The notes under the pieces were generated by a model. That model had not been told where the DNA came from. It saw nothing but the letters and a program-made list of their open reading frames with translations, and did not search any database. A stretch of 5,097 bases of DNA, from positions 1-5,097 of the forward strand of contig CAYJOG010000240.1 in NCBI GenBank assembly GCA_964371695.1. Reading direction: 5' to 3'. This document shows, in pieces, positions 1 to 5,074 of this stretch (position 1 is the stretch's first letter; every line of letters starts with the position of its first letter). Origin of the DNA: CAYJOG01 sp964371695 [NCBI: uncultured bacterium] (GTDB taxonomy: Bacteria; CAYJOG01). Both the position numbers and the translations under genes were made by a program.

Positions 1-525
1 GGGTGCTGGGGACTGGGCAGCGAGGCGGGCGGCGGCACGCGCCTGATGTGGCGCGGGGCGGTGGCGGGTCTGCTGCTGGCGGCAGGCCTGTGGACGGTGG
101 TGGAGCGCCCCAATCCCAAGGCCATCAGCCCGGCGGCCCAACTGGTGGAGGAGAGCGCCTGGCGGCCTTTTTCAGAAAAGCTGCTCACGCAACTGCGCCA
201 GCAGGGGCGCGTGGTGTTTGTGGATGTCACGGCGGACTGGTGCCTCACCTGCAAGGCCAACAAGGCGCGGGTGCTGAACCGGGGGGGATTTTATGCCCTC
301 ACCAAAAAAGAAAACGTGGAGCTGCTGGTGGCGGACTGGACCCACCAGCCCGAAAACATCACCCGCATGATGGCCCGTTATGGCCGTAGCGCGGTGCCGC
401 TTTATCTGGTTTTTCCGCCCGAACTTTCTCAGGGGGCGATTGTGCTGCCAGAGCTGCTGAGTTTTCCGGTGGTGGAAAAAGCGATTTTGCAGGCAGGCAG
501 AAACATCGCCCGCACGGCGGAGTAG
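1..525 (+). CDS. dsbD: Thiol:disulfide interchange protein DsbD-like, C-terminal part (5' end outside window)
   Basis: The frame is open from base 1 to the TAG at 523-525, so only the last 174 residues are seen. Window residues about 16-34 form a hydrophobic helix (GAVAGLLLAAGLWTVV), taken as the last membrane segment. A linker follows, then a thioredoxin-like domain. Its active site is ADWCLTCK, with the two cysteines at 241-243 and 250-252. The cis-proline of the fold lies in SAVPLYLVF (Pro at 397-399), and the stretch VELLVADWT...YGRSAVPLYLVFP is typical of DsbD/ScsB-type C-terminal domains. Family knowledge: DsbD takes electrons from cytoplasmic thioredoxin through its membrane domain and passes them to periplasmic partners for disulfide isomerisation, cytochrome c maturation or copper tolerance. 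The membrane core and any N-terminal periplasmic domain are off the window, so DsbD, ScsB and a shorter CcdA-thioredoxin fusion cannot be told apart with certainty. A run of seven G at 281-287 is read through without a frame break. Confidence 0.85.
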   Translation, partial: GCWGLGSEAGGGTRLMWRGAVAGLLLAAGLWTVVERPNPKAISPAAQLVEESAWRPFSEKLLTQLRQQGRVVFVDVTADWCLTCKANKARVLNRGGFYALTKKENVELLVADWTHQPENITRMMARYGRSAVPLYLVFPPELSQGAIVLPELLSFPVVEKAILQAGRNIARTAE

Positions 526-553
526 CGCCATCTGCACCGCGCCCAAAAGGCTG

Positions 554-582
554 CTTTTGCGGAGCCGTGCAACGGGTTAAAC
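554..582 (+). promoter_or_regulatory. Weak candidate promoter for tRNA-Thr
   Basis: TTAAAC at 577-582 lies 11 bases before the tRNA and could be a -10 box. The matching -35 position holds CTTTTG at 554-559, 17 bases away, which is a poor match. The same bases can form a 7-bp hairpin (571-577 with 581-587, one G-T pair), so the TTAAAC may just be its loop region. No T-run follows that hairpin, so it does not look like a terminator for the dsbD-like gene. The tRNA may instead be read through from upstream. Confidence 0.25.
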
Positions 583-593
583 TCGTTGGGTTC

Positions 594-666
594 GCCAGGA
601 TAGCTCAGACGGTAGAGCGACGCACTCGTAATGCGTAGGTCAGGGGTTCGATTCCCCTTCCTGGCT
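594..666 (+). tRNA. tRNA-Thr, anticodon CGT
   Basis: A full cloverleaf can be drawn by eye. The acceptor stem GCCAGGA (594-600) pairs perfectly with TCCTGGC (659-665). The D-stem is GCTC/GAGC (603-606, 615-618). The anticodon stem is ACGCA/TGCGT (620-624, 632-636) around loop CTCGTAA, which places CGT at 627-629 and reads ACG (Thr) codons. The variable loop is AGGTC, and the T-arm is AGGGG-TTCGATT-CCCCT (642-658). The discriminator base is T at 666 and the next bases are CAAG, so the CCA tail is not encoded and must be added by nucleotidyltransferase. The gene is 68 bases after the dsbD-like stop. Its 3' half is echoed several times in the following 400 bases, described separately. Confidence 0.96.
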
Positions 667-730
667 CAAGGAAACGTAACTTTTTGCCTTTCAGCCGACA
701 TGGGCTTCCATGCGGAAGGGGAATCGAACC
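645..730. repeat. 17-bp inverted repeat: tRNA T-arm/acceptor sequence and a downstream complement
   Basis: Bases 645-661 (GGTTCGATTCCCCTTCC, the T-arm and the start of the 3' acceptor strand of tRNA-Thr) recur as the exact reverse complement at 714-730. The loop between them is 52 bases. In an unprocessed transcript the downstream arm could pair with the T-arm and compete with tRNA folding. It might equally be a captured tRNA fragment in reverse orientation. The only T-run in the trailer is T5 at 681-685, with no GC hairpin just before it, so a classic terminator for the tRNA is not seen. Confidence 0.85.
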
Positions 731-833
731 GAAGGCGCGGGTCCAAAGGACCGAGCAACAGTATGTTGCGAGAGCGCCGAAGGCTGCCCGGCTGCTGGCG
801 GCACGATGCCGACAGCAAGAAGGGCGATTCCCC
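718..833. other. Multi-branched inverted-repeat element, possible structured RNA
   Basis: GGGGAATCG (718-726) pairs with CGATTCCCC (825-833) and encloses a set of nested hairpins. GGCGC (734-738) pairs with GCGCC (774-778) around two stem-loops: GGTCC-AAA-GGACC (740-752) and GCAACA-GTA-TGTTGC (755-769). A further hairpin, CGGCA-CGA-TGCCG (799-811), is extended by GCTG/CAGC (791-794, 813-816). The layout resembles a junction RNA or a miniature palindromic element. The closing stem uses tRNA T-arm-like sequence on both sides. Because most stems are symmetric, the strand is unknown, and no promoter is obvious. I do not recognise it as a known RNA family. Confidence 0.5.
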
Positions 834-911
834 GGTGTTGGCTCCCAAGAAATGGACCATCGTTCCCTCTCCCCTTTATGGGGAGAGGGTGGCCGAAGGC
901 CGGGTGAGGGG
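808..911 (+). repeat. Repeat copy A (about 104 bp), with CCCTCTCCCC palindrome
   Basis: This copy matches copy B (1019-1121) with about five differences and one single-base indel. It runs from GCCGACAGCAAGAAG to GGGTGAGGGG. The left half holds a tRNA-3'-end-like stretch (CGATTCCCC at 825-833, TTGGCTCCC at 838-846). The right half holds a perfect 10-bp palindrome, CCCTCTCCCC-TTTAT-GGGGAGAGGG (865-889), and a short hairpin GGCC-GAA-GGCC (891-901). It is the left half of the first composite unit, whose right half is the reversed palindrome at 962-1010. Confidence 0.85.
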
Positions 912-961
912 TTTGTTTAAAAAAATCAAAATCATTAATCGGTTTTTTGTTTCCTTGCTTA

Positions 962-1010
962 GCCCCTCACCCCAGCCCTCTCCCCATAAAGGGGAGAGGG
1001 GGCAAAGGCG
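962..1010 (-). repeat. Palindromic repeat C, reversed relative to copies A and B
   Basis: The core CCCTCTCCCC-ATAAA-GGGGAGAGGG (976-1000) is the exact reverse complement of the core in copy A. CCCCTCACCC at 963-972 is the complement of GGGTGAGGGG at 902-911. Copy A and this copy therefore form one large inverted repeat around an AT-rich spacer of about 50 bases. This copy lacks the GGCCGAAGGCC hairpin seen in A and B. It ends in GGGGGCAAAGGCG, which recurs in copy D. Confidence 0.8.
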
Positions 1011-1018
1011 AACACGCC

Positions 1019-1121
1019 GCCGACAGCAAGAAGCGCGATTCCCCTTGTTGGCTCCCAGGAAATGGACCATCGTTCTCTCTCCCCTTTATGGGGAGAGGGT
1101 GGCCGAAGGCCGGGTGAGGGG
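1019..1121 (+). repeat. Repeat copy B (about 103 bp), near-identical to copy A
   Basis: Copy B repeats copy A some 210 bases downstream. The tRNA-like left half is closer to the tRNA than in copy A: CGATTCCCCTT at 1036-1046, then TGGCTC at 1049-1054. The palindrome is CTCTCTCCCC-TTTAT-GGGGAGAGGG (1075-1099), where one base (T1076) becomes a G-T pair. GGCCGAAGGCC and GGGTGAGGGG follow at 1101-1121. It starts the second composite unit, which ends with palindrome D. Confidence 0.85.
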
Positions 1122-1176
1122 CAAAACATAAGCAAAAAATCAAAAAGCAGTGGTTTTTTTGCCTTTGAATAAACCC

Positions 1177-1224
1177 CGGCACTATCGTGCCGCTGGGCGC
1201 GCCCGGCAGCATCAATATGCTGCC
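1177..1224. repeat. Three adjacent short hairpins
   Basis: CGGCAC-TATC-GTGCCG (1177-1192), the 10-base palindrome GGGCGCGCCC (1195-1204) and GGCAGCAT-CAAT-ATGCTGCC (1205-1224) follow each other almost without gaps. This block lies in the stretch that makes the second composite unit about 75 bases longer than the first, so it may be an insertion. It is followed by CATTCCCAAAAGACCATC (1226-1243), which loosely recalls the CCCAAGAAATGGACCATC of copy A. No function can be assigned. Confidence 0.7.
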
Positions 1225-1254
1225 GCATTCCCAAAAGACCATCCCGCGCCCATT

Positions 1255-1309
1255 ACCCCAACCCTCTCCCCATAAAGGGGAGAGGGGGCAAAGGCGGCAC
1301 AACAGTGCC
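1255..1309 (-). repeat. Palindromic repeat D plus a small hairpin
   Basis: ACCCCAACCCTCTCCCC and the following GGGGAGAGGGGGCAAAGGCG repeat element C with one base changed. The core is CCCTCTCCCC-ATAAA-GGGGAGAGGG at 1262-1286. It is followed at once by GGCAC-AACA-GTGCC (1296-1309). It forms the right end of the second composite unit. Confidence 0.8.
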
Positions 1310-1364
1310 AAGGCAAAACAAAAGCCAAATAAGGTTTTTTGTCTTTTTTTGATTGCCCTCAACC

Positions 1365-1490
1365 GGCGGCTTCGCCGCCACCTTCTTCCATCTGCGACGG
1401 GAGAAGGAACAGGGAGCGGTTTTTGTTTCAACTGGACTGCCGCTTTCGCGGGAATGCAGCGGAGGAAACACGGGAATGACGGCTGGGGCG
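1365..1490. repeat. Further degenerate palindromes
   Basis: Three items are seen. GGCGGC-TTC-GCCGCC at 1365-1379 is a strong hairpin. CCTTCTTCC (1381-1389) pairs with GGGAGAAGG (1399-1407) with one G-T pair. CCGC-TTTC-GCGG (1440-1451) is followed by GAATG, and a second GGGAATGACGG occurs at 1473-1482. The last pair resembles, from memory, a dispersed 'cccgctttcgcgggaatgacgg' repeat found in various proteobacteria, here degraded. No T-run follows the hairpins in a way that marks a clear terminator for either strand. Confidence 0.55.
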
Positions 1491-1513
1491 CGGGTGGTCT
1501 TTTTTCTCTCACC

Positions 1514-1555
1514 CACTTCCAGACTTCAGCTTCCTACTTCCGACTTCCAACTTCC
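1514..1555. repeat. Heptanucleotide tandem repeat, six units
   Basis: Read in sevens, the stretch gives CACTTCC, AGACTTC, AGCTTCC, TACTTCC, GACTTCC, AACTTCC: six units of consensus NACTTCC, with the second unit out of phase by one base. It ends two bases before the stop codon of the BatA-type gene (1558-1560). In that gene's mRNA it would be a GGAAGTN repeat in the 3' untranslated region. Slippage could change its copy number without altering any protein. Confidence 0.8.
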
Positions 1556-1557
1556 GG

Positions 1558-3537
1558 CTACATCCCCGGCGCTTCGGTCATGCGGCGGCTGCCCGCAAAG
1601 GCGGCCTCGGCCACCACCAGCACCACCGCCAACACTGTCAGCACACGCGCCAGCAATAACGGGTCGCTGTGGCGCACCACGCCGTTTTGCCACAGCGCCC
1701 TGTGGCGCAGCACTTCCAGACCCGGCGCAAGCGCCCCCAGCGCGGCGTTGTCCAGAGCGCGAGGGTCCTGTTCTTCGGGCGAGAGACTCACGGCCACCAG
1801 GGCGTCGCCCTCCTGCATCCGCCACACACCGGGGGGCGGAAAACCATAAACCCGTCCGGCGCTGTCCACCTGCCAGTGGGCGGTTTCGCCGCTGAACACC
1901 TCGCGCATGGCCACCGAGCCAGGGGTGTAGGGCCCGCCCGGCAGCGTGATGGCCTGGCCCGTGAACACCCGCCGGTGGTTCTGGCTGGTGAGGGCCGGTT
2001 GCAGCAGGCGCAGGGCCATGGGGGCGAAGGCGGGCATGTAGGCCAGGTCGCTGTCCTCAGGCGAAAGCGGCGCGGCCACGCTCACCCAGTGGCCGCTGCC
2101 CACGCCGGGCCGGTGACTGATCAGCGCCGGTTTGCCGTTGCTGAAACGGGCCAGCACGCGGTCGTTAACACCTGCCGCCAGCGCCATGGCGCGGAACACC
2201 TTCACCCCCGGCCAGTTGCCCGCCATGGGGCCGGTGAAGTCCGCCATGGCCGGTTCACCCCGCAAAGTCCAGAAACTGCTGGTTCCCGCCCCGGCTGTTT
2301 CTGCCGCCACCCCCTGGGGCGTGAGCAGGCGAAAGGTTTTGGCCAAGCCCGGCGAAGCCTCTGGAAAACTCAGCACCGACGCGCCTTTTTCGATCCGCTG
2401 CATCAGTGTGGCCTGCTGCGCCAACAACGCAGGGGCCGCCCCCGCCAGCACAAAACCGGTGAACTGTTCCAAAGGTGCGCCGCCAATGTCCTGGGGCCGC
2501 ACCACCACGGGCGGCTCGCCGGTGGCGCTCAAAAGCGCACCGAACACCAGCCGCACCGGGCTGTCTTCGGGGGCGGCCACCAGCACCCGGCCCGTGCCCA
2601 CCACCCCCGCCACGCCATAGGCCACAGCAGCCTCGCCCCCCGCCGCCGCGCTCACCCGCACACCAAACGCCCCCTGGGTGTGGGGCGTAAGACGCAGACG
2701 CACCTGCTGCGGCCCGGTGGCGGCGTTGGCTGCGGCGGTGGTTTCACCGTCGCCTTCCAGCTCTGCCCGCACCCGCACCGCCGCGCCCGTGGGCGCGCCC
2801 ACGGCCTGCAACGAGACGGCGAGATCCATGGCCGAACCCGCAGCAGCCCGGCCCCTGGTCGAGACCTCGCGCAGCACCACCCCCACAGGAATGTCTTCGC
2901 CCACCGGCGCGGCCATCACCTTCACACGGGGCAAGGCGGGCAGGCGCTGCGCCCCCCAGGTGGCCGCTTGAAAATCACCCACCAGCAGCAGGCGACCTCC
3001 TTTTTTTTCGAGGGCGGCGCGGATGACCGGCAGGGTTTTGTTCCAGCGGGCGGGGCCGTGACTCACCGCCAGTGCGCCGGTGGCTGAAAGGGCGCTTTTG
3101 GGGTGCTCGGCTCTCAACACCTGACCCGTGACGCTCACCAGCACCACGCGGGTGTCAACCGGGGCCTGGGCCAGCACCGAGCGAATGCGCTGGCGGGCGG
3201 CCTCAAACAGCGTGGCCCCGCCCCGCACCCGCGCCATGCTGGCGGTGTCGTCATAAAACACCACCAGCACATTGGCCAGGGTGGGGCCAAACAGTTTTTC
3301 TTTCAGGCGCGGCCCGGCAAAGGCCAGCACCACCACCGCCACCAGCAACAGGCGCAACAGCAGCAGGAGCAGCTCCATGAGCACCATGCGGCGGCGATAT
3401 TTCTTTTGCACCTTTTGCAGCAGAAAAAGGCTGGGGAATGCGTAGCGCCGCCGGGGAGCCTGTCGCAGCACATGCAGCAACAAAGGCGCGCCCAGGGCCG
3501 CCAAGCCCCACAACAGCAGGGGAGAGAGCCAAGTCAA
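1558..3537 (-). CDS. BatA-type membrane protein with N-terminal double-helix domain and VWA-like domain
   Basis: The product is 659 residues from a TTG start at 3537. That start overlaps the upstream stop (TTGA) and has GGAAGGG seven bases before it (3551-3545). It yields MTWLSPLLLWGLAALGAPLL, the classic beginning of the BatA N-terminal family; a longer frame to 3636 would add 33 unconserved residues. The order is helix 1 (residues about 4-22), a basic loop, helix 2 (about 53-74), then a VWA-like domain with DDTASM (96-101) in place of the usual DxSxS metal site and GDF at 187-189. A beta-rich region comes next, then a stretch near 315-395 that recalls the amidotransferase-like part of such proteins. 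A last helix lies at about 627-648. It probably sits in the membrane with its soluble domains on one side and works with the DUF58 protein encoded just before it. The exact function of this family is not settled. An A8 tract encodes E177-K179. Confidence 0.85.
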   Translation of the reverse strand: MTWLSPLLLWGLAALGAPLLLHVLRQAPRRRYAFPSLFLLQKVQKKYRRRMVLMELLLLLLRLLLVAVVVLAFAGPRLKEKLFGPTLANVLVVFYDDTASMARVRGGATLFEAARQRIRSVLAQAPVDTRVVLVSVTGQVLRAEHPKSALSATGALAVSHGPARWNKTLPVIRAALEKKGGRLLLVGDFQAATWGAQRLPALPRVKVMAAPVGEDIPVGVVLREVSTRGRAAAGSAMDLAVSLQAVGAPTGAAVRVRAELEGDGETTAAANAATGPQQVRLRLTPHTQGAFGVRVSAAAGGEAAVAYGVAGVVGTGRVLVAAPEDSPVRLVFGALLSATGEPPVVVRPQDIGGAPLEQFTGFVLAGAAPALLAQQATLMQRIEKGASVLSFPEASPGLAKTFRLLTPQGVAAETAGAGTSSFWTLRGEPAMADFTGPMAGNWPGVKVFRAMALAAGVNDRVLARFSNGKPALISHRPGVGSGHWVSVAAPLSPEDSDLAYMPAFAPMALRLLQPALTSQNHRRVFTGQAITLPGGPYTPGSVAMREVFSGETAHWQVDSAGRVYGFPPPGVWRMQEGDALVAVSLSPEEQDPRALDNAALGALAPGLEVLRHRALWQNGVVRHSDPLLLARVLTVLAVVLVVAEAAFAGSRRMTEAPGM

Positions 3538-4424
3538 CGCAGCGCCCTTCCGTGCCGGGTGAGCACCTCCAGGCACACCCCCATGGGGGGCTGCGAAATA
3601 TCCACCAGGTGATAACTCGCCCCCCGGTGCTGACACAGGCGGGCCAGGGCGTCACGGTGTTCGGCCAGTTCCCGGTGATTGGCTTTTTTGAGTTGCGTGG
3701 GGGCAAGGGCAAGGCGGTCGTGGTTTTCCATGTCTTCAAACCGCCACTGACCCTGGAGGTCCAGACCGATTTCCACCGGATCCAGAAGGTGAAACAGCAC
3801 CACGTCCATCTGACGGGCCGCCAGATTGCGCATGAGCAGCGACAGACTTTCCGGCTCGGTGTAAAAGTCGCTGAAAATCATCACCAGCCCCCGGCGCTTG
3901 AGAGTGACGGAGAGGCTGTGCAATGCCTCGGCCAAGGGCATGGGGTTGTCCGCCGGGTTTTGCTGCTCCATGAAATCGCACAGGGTGCGAAAGTGCGCCA
4001 TGTGGCTCTGTTCGGGCAAAGCGACTGTGCGCTCACCCGCCACCCCCAGGCCCACGCGGTCGTTTTGCCGCAGCAGCAGATAGGCAAAGGCGCTGGCGAG
4101 CAGGCTGGCCATTTCCCATTTGGTCAGGCCGCCGCTGCCAAAGGCCATGCTGCGGCTTGCGTCCAGCCACAGGTGGGCGTGCAGGTTGGTTTCTTCTTCG
4201 AAATACTTGATGAACAGGCGGTCTGTCTTGGCGAACACCTTCCAGTCCACAAACCGCAGTTCATCGCCGGGCAGATAGGGCCGGTGCTCGGCGAACTCCA
4301 CGTTGAACCCCTTGTAGGGGCTGCTGTGCTGGCCCTGCAGCAACCCCTCGGCCAGGGCCTGCGCCCGCAGGTGCAGACGGGGCAGCAGCAAAAGCTCTTG
4401 CAAAAGCGGGGCCGTGTCAGACAA
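3534..4424 (-). CDS. DUF58 domain protein (MoxR-operon partner, VWA-like)
   Basis: The product is 296 residues if translation starts at TTG 4424. The DUF58 signature is clear: SPYKGFNVEFAEHRPY and then LPGDELRFVDWKVFAKTDR (residues 51-69), followed by LFIKYFEEE. The VWA-like fold shows a full metal-site motif, DASRS (88-92), then KWEMASLLASAFAYLLLRQNDRVGLGV and RRGLVMIFSDF (177-187). No signal peptide or membrane segment is seen, so it is probably cytosolic or membrane-associated through its BatA partner. Family knowledge: these proteins act with MoxR AAA+ ATPases and BatA/VWA membrane proteins. The start is doubtful. There is no ATG or GTG between the TAG of the previous gene (4475-4473) and the conserved core, the frame is open across that gap, and no purine-rich ribosome site precedes the TTG. 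The stop overlaps the TTG start of the next gene by four bases, so the two are translationally coupled. Confidence 0.9.
   Translation of the reverse strand: MSDTAPLLQELLLLPRLHLRAQALAEGLLQGQHSSPYKGFNVEFAEHRPYLPGDELRFVDWKVFAKTDRLFIKYFEEETNLHAHLWLDASRSMAFGSGGLTKWEMASLLASAFAYLLLRQNDRVGLGVAGERTVALPEQSHMAHFRTLCDFMEQQNPADNPMPLAEALHSLSVTLKRRGLVMIFSDFYTEPESLSLLMRNLAARQMDVVLFHLLDPVEIGLDLQGQWRFEDMENHDRLALAPTQLKKANHRELAEHRDALARLCQHRGASYHLVDISQPPMGVCLEVLTRHGRALR
3545..3551 (-). promoter_or_regulatory. Ribosome binding site of the BatA-type gene
   Basis: On the minus strand GGAAGGG ends seven bases before the TTG at 3537-3535. It lies inside the last codons of the DUF58 gene. It supports the TTG over the in-frame start 33 codons upstream, as does the match of the resulting N-terminus to BatA proteins. 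Confidence 0.65.
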
Positions 4425-4472
4425 GCCAAGGCAGTGTAGTAAAGGGAGCGGGAGGGTGTCAGAAGATGGCGT

Positions 4473-4904
4473 CTATTCCATCGCCAGCACTTCATCCAGC
4501 CGCAGGGCCAGCATCACCCGCCGCACACGGGCCGACCCCACCTTCACCCGCAGGGGTTTGCCCATGGCCTTCAGGCGCGTGTTCAGGCGCATCACCAAGC
4601 CAATCAGGGCGCTGGTGCCGTCGCAGTCTTTCTGAAAAACCACCACCACCGACGTGGCGCGATCCAGGGCGCGGTTCAGGGAATCCTCGGCCCGCCGGGT
4701 GTCGTCGCTACTCACCCTTCCGCCACAGAACACCCGCAGCGCCCCCCCGTCCTTGTCCTGATCCAGACGGATGCCCTTGAGCGGCGGATTGCTCACCAGG
4801 GGTTCCTTGTCCACCGGCCCCCAGGGTTCCCTCTCCGCCTGGGCCACTCCACCGGTAGAGGTGAACAATCGGGGAAAATGCTGTTCCATCCATAACCGGA
4901 CCAT
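4473..4904 (-). CDS. STAS-like protein (anti-sigma-factor-antagonist fold)
   Basis: The product is 143 residues. The ATG at 4904 is the first possible start because two stops (TAG TAA) lie in frame just before it; AAAGGA at 4921-4916 is a rather distant ribosome site. The first 40 residues are not recognised. Residues about 44-143 follow the STAS pattern: LRVFCGGRVS, a helix (RRAEDSLNRALDRA), the central strand SVVVVFQKD, then CDGTSALIGLVMRLNTRLKAMGKPLRVKVGSARVRRVMLALRLDEVL. The DGTS at 95-98 sits where typical STAS proteins have D-S-S-G with the phosphorylated Ser or Thr, so T97 or S98 may be the regulated residue. Family knowledge: STAS proteins bind anti-sigma or partner kinases and switch on dephosphorylation. 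Here the partner could be a component of the DUF58/BatA complex, which is inference. It is first in the gene cluster, in the place where moxR is usual. The fold assignment is by pattern only and should be read as likely, not certain. Confidence 0.65.
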   Translation of the reverse strand: MVRLWMEQHFPRLFTSTGGVAQAEREPWGPVDKEPLVSNPPLKGIRLDQDKDGGALRVFCGGRVSSDDTRRAEDSLNRALDRATSVVVVFQKDCDGTSALIGLVMRLNTRLKAMGKPLRVKVGSARVRRVMLALRLDEVLAME

Positions 4905-5074
4905 TTACTAGGCCATCCTTTGCCGGAGTGCGGACTGAGCCTGCGAAAAAAAACAAAACCAGAACCGCTGTCAAAAGGTTTATCGGCCAACGAGCCGGTT
5001 TTGTTTACTCTGGCCAAACGACCTTTGGAACAAAATCATGCCTTATGTAAACGAATAATTGAGTGTCGCCACTT
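4905..5074 (-). promoter_or_regulatory. Upstream region of the STAS-DUF58-BatA operon
   Basis: No gene is seen. A 10-bp inverted repeat, AAACAAAACC (4951-4960) and GGTTTTGTTT (4997-5006), encloses 36 bases and could be an operator or a leader stem. A smaller one, CCAAA/TTTGG, lies at 5014-5028. On the minus strand a perfect TTGACA occurs at 4974-4969, but the position 17 bases later is a T-run, not a -10 box. GATAAA at 4984-4979 is only a weak -10. The promoter therefore cannot be placed. Confidence 0.35.

Larger units (their letters stand above)
667..1557. other. Gene-free, repeat-rich convergent intergenic region
   Basis: About 890 bases lie between the tRNA and the stop codon of the opposing BatA-type gene. 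Open frames run through it in several directions, but each merely translates the repeats and alternates low-complexity Pro/Arg/Ser text, with no domain-like segment, so I call no gene. The content is GC-rich palindromes separated by AT-rich spacers that carry A-runs and T-runs (roughly 912-960, 1122-1175 and 1311-1360). Such arrays between converging genes often act as transcription terminators, RNA stabilisers or nucleoid-protein sites. That role is inferred here. The separate repeats are listed individually. Confidence 0.8.

Noticed and set aside
172-546. Minus-strand open frame opposite the dsbD-like gene
   Set aside because: It lies fully antisense to the thioredoxin domain, whose CxxC and cis-proline motifs identify the true frame.
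571-587. Terminator hairpin after the dsbD-like gene
   Set aside because: The stem is only 7 bp with a G-T pair and no T-run follows it before the tRNA.
631-1131. Plus-strand open frame starting inside the tRNA
   Set aside because: It begins in the tRNA anticodon arm and translates the palindromic repeats twice (LYGERVAEGRVRG occurs in both copies), so it is not a gene.
865-1286. CRISPR array, because of repeated palindromes with spacers
   Set aside because: Repeats alternate in orientation, spacing is irregular (about 75 to 190 bases) and the AT-rich spacers resemble one another, so this is a palindromic intergenic repeat family.
967-1512. Minus-strand open frame of 181 codons in the repeat region
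   Set aside because: The text is a translation of repeats (SPLWGEG, PFMGRG and similar), with no start signal or conserved domain.
1669-3087. A 472-codon open frame on the plus strand, opposite the BatA-type gene
   Set aside because: It is antisense to a gene with clear domains, is rich in His, Arg, Gly and Pro, and shows no recognisable fold. High GC content explains it.
3538-3636. Longer start for the BatA-type protein at 3636
   Set aside because: The extra 33 residues overlap the DUF58 coding end and lack conservation, whereas the TTG at 3537 has a ribosome site and gives the family's typical N-terminus.
4951-4974. Sigma-70 promoter from the TTGACA at 4974-4969
   Set aside because: The -35 match is perfect but the -10 position is a T-run with no TATAAT-like hexamer at 15-18 bases spacing.
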